A stretch of 6,626 nucleotides of DNA from contig USQE01000064.1 in NCBI GenBank assembly GCA_900556675.1, forward strand, positions 1-6,626. Reading direction: 5' to 3'. Below, one piece after another: positions 5,717 through 6,626 of this stretch. Source of the stretch: an uncultured Collinsella sp. GTDB lineage: Bacteria; Actinomycetota; Coriobacteriia; Coriobacteriales; Coriobacteriaceae. The notes below the pieces were generated by a model. It did no database searches. It was given only the letters and a program-made list of their open reading frames with translations, and was not told the DNA's origin. Every line of letters begins with the position of its first letter. Positions within the stretch are counted from its first letter, which is position 1. A program made the translations under genes and the position numbers.

Positions 5717-6626
5717 TTAAGCGTCTTTCTTGGCAGTCAGATACTCGATGAACTCGGGGCCGACCGTCGTGACGTCGCCGGCGCCCATGGTAAGCAGCAA
5801 ATCGCCCTCGCCAACCATCTTCTCGAGCTCCTCATTGAGCTCAAGACGGCTCGAGCAGTACACGACCTCCTTGCCGGGGTGCTTGGCGCGCACGGTATCG
5901 GCAAGCATCTTGGACGTGACGCCCGGGATGGGCATCTCGCCGGCAGAGAACACGTCAATCAACAGCAGCTTGTCAGCATTGGCGAATGCGTCGGCAAAGT
6001 CATCGCACAGAGCCTGCAGGCGCGAATAGCGGTGCGGCTGGAACACGACGTCGACATGTTTGTAGCCCAGCGAAGAGGCAGCAGCGAGCGTCGCCTTGAT
6101 CTCGGTGGGATGATGGCCGTAATCGTCAACCACCGTGATGCCGTCGATATCGCCCACGTGGGTAAAGCGACGGCGGACGCCTTCAAAACTCGAAAGTGCC
6201 TTAGCGGCGGCGTCGATATCGAGGCCTAGGACATGGGCGACGGTCAAGACGGCCGTGGCGTTGAGCATGTTGTGACGACCGGGGTTGCTCTTAATCTCGA
6301 CAGCGTGCTCGGTGCCGTCCTCAAAGCGAACGATAAAGTCGCTCTGGATGCCCTTGACATCCGGATGCATGCAGACGATGTCGTTGGTCTCGGCAAAGCC
6401 ATAGGAAAGCACATGACGGCCCGTCGACTTGGCAAGCTCGACCAGATGCGGGTCCTCGCCACAGACGATGACCGTGCCGTCCTCGCCCACCAGACTCATA
6501 AACTTGGCGAAGGTGGCCTCGATCTCCTCGATACCCGAGTAATGATCGAGATGGTCGGCCTCGACGTTGAGAATGACCGCGACGGTGGGGAAGAAGCTCA
6601 AAAACGAGTTGCAGTATTCGCAGCTC
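5717..6626 (-). CDS. murC: UDP-N-acetylmuramate--L-alanine ligase MurC, 3' part (C-terminal 302 residues)
   Basis: The ATP-dependent cytoplasmic ligase adds L-alanine to UDP-MurNAc, using the product of the neighbouring MurB. The gene enters from beyond base 6626. The visible part starts SCEYCNSFLSFFPTVAVI, which aligns to the Mur central domain, so the N-terminal domain and the ATP-binding GKT loop are outside the window. Visible motifs, numbered in this fragment, are NVEADHLDHY (20-29), GRHNMLNA (116-123), VVDDYGHHPTE (165-175), VFQPHRYSR (194-202), DVFSAGEMPIPG (224-235) and MGAGDVTTVG (280-289). The C-terminal ligand-binding domain is complete and the stop is at 5717. A TTG at 6601-6599 is an internal Leu codon of the longer gene and not a start. 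Nothing looks broken. Confidence 0.96.
   Translation of the reverse strand, partial: SCEYCNSFLSFFPTVAVILNVEADHLDHYSGIEEIEATFAKFMSLVGEDGTVIVCGEDPHLVELAKSTGRHVLSYGFAETNDIVCMHPDVKGIQSDFIVRFEDGTEHAVEIKSNPGRHNMLNATAVLTVAHVLGLDIDAAAKALSSFEGVRRRFTHVGDIDGITVVDDYGHHPTEIKATLAAASSLGYKHVDVVFQPHRYSRLQALCDDFADAFANADKLLLIDVFSAGEMPIPGVTSKMLADTVRAKHPGKEVVYCSSRLELNEELEKMVGEGDLLLTMGAGDVTTVGPEFIEYLTAKKDA

Noticed and set aside
6599..6601. TTG as the start of murC
   Set aside because: The frame stays open to the window edge and the preceding residues (SCEYCNSF) continue the MurC match, so the gene is cut by the window and does not start here.

Overview
The window is the end of a division and cell-wall (dcw) cluster followed by the start of an ABC-transport operon. 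All genes lie on the minus strand, so transcription runs from base 6626 towards base 1. Gene order is murC (5' end outside the window), murB, ftsQ, ftsZ, intrinsic terminator, pgeF, lipoprotein substrate-binding protein, ABC permease (3' end outside the window). The absence of ftsA between ftsQ and ftsZ and the pgeF gene directly after ftsZ are actinobacterial traits. Here murB lies directly upstream of ftsQ, GC is moderate to high, and the transporter resembles those of gut anaerobes. Together these suggest Coriobacteriia, most probably a Collinsella-like gut bacterium. That assignment is inference from gene order and protein character, with no database search behind it.

Right part (2157-6626): murC and murB supply UDP-N-acetylmuramate and its L-alanine adduct for peptidoglycan. 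ftsQ, which overlaps murB by 44 bp, encodes a divisome membrane protein with an unusually long and almost purely basic cytoplasmic tail. After an AT-richer gap of 198 bp comes ftsZ, the tubulin-like division GTPase. A strong hairpin with a T-run ends this unit 25 bp past the ftsZ stop.

Left part (1-2156): a leader region of about 150 bp carries a pair of 9-bp direct repeats 11 bp apart, a weak -10-like hexamer, and a compact fold that reads as a three-way junction just before the pgeF ribosome site. The next three genes are linked by 4-bp ATGA overlaps: pgeF, then a lipoprotein binding protein whose N-terminal part looks like PstS and whose remainder looks like the NitT/TauT (NMT1) family, then a NitT/TauT-type permease. 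An ATPase gene would be expected beyond base 1 but cannot be seen. Base composition rises sharply at the pgeF/binding-protein boundary.

Most of the window is ordinary housekeeping sequence. The observations most worth checking are the pgeF leader structure with its upstream repeats, the mosaic binding protein, the basic FtsQ tail, and a doubled C-terminal peptide motif in FtsZ. I see no self-contained, wholly new system.
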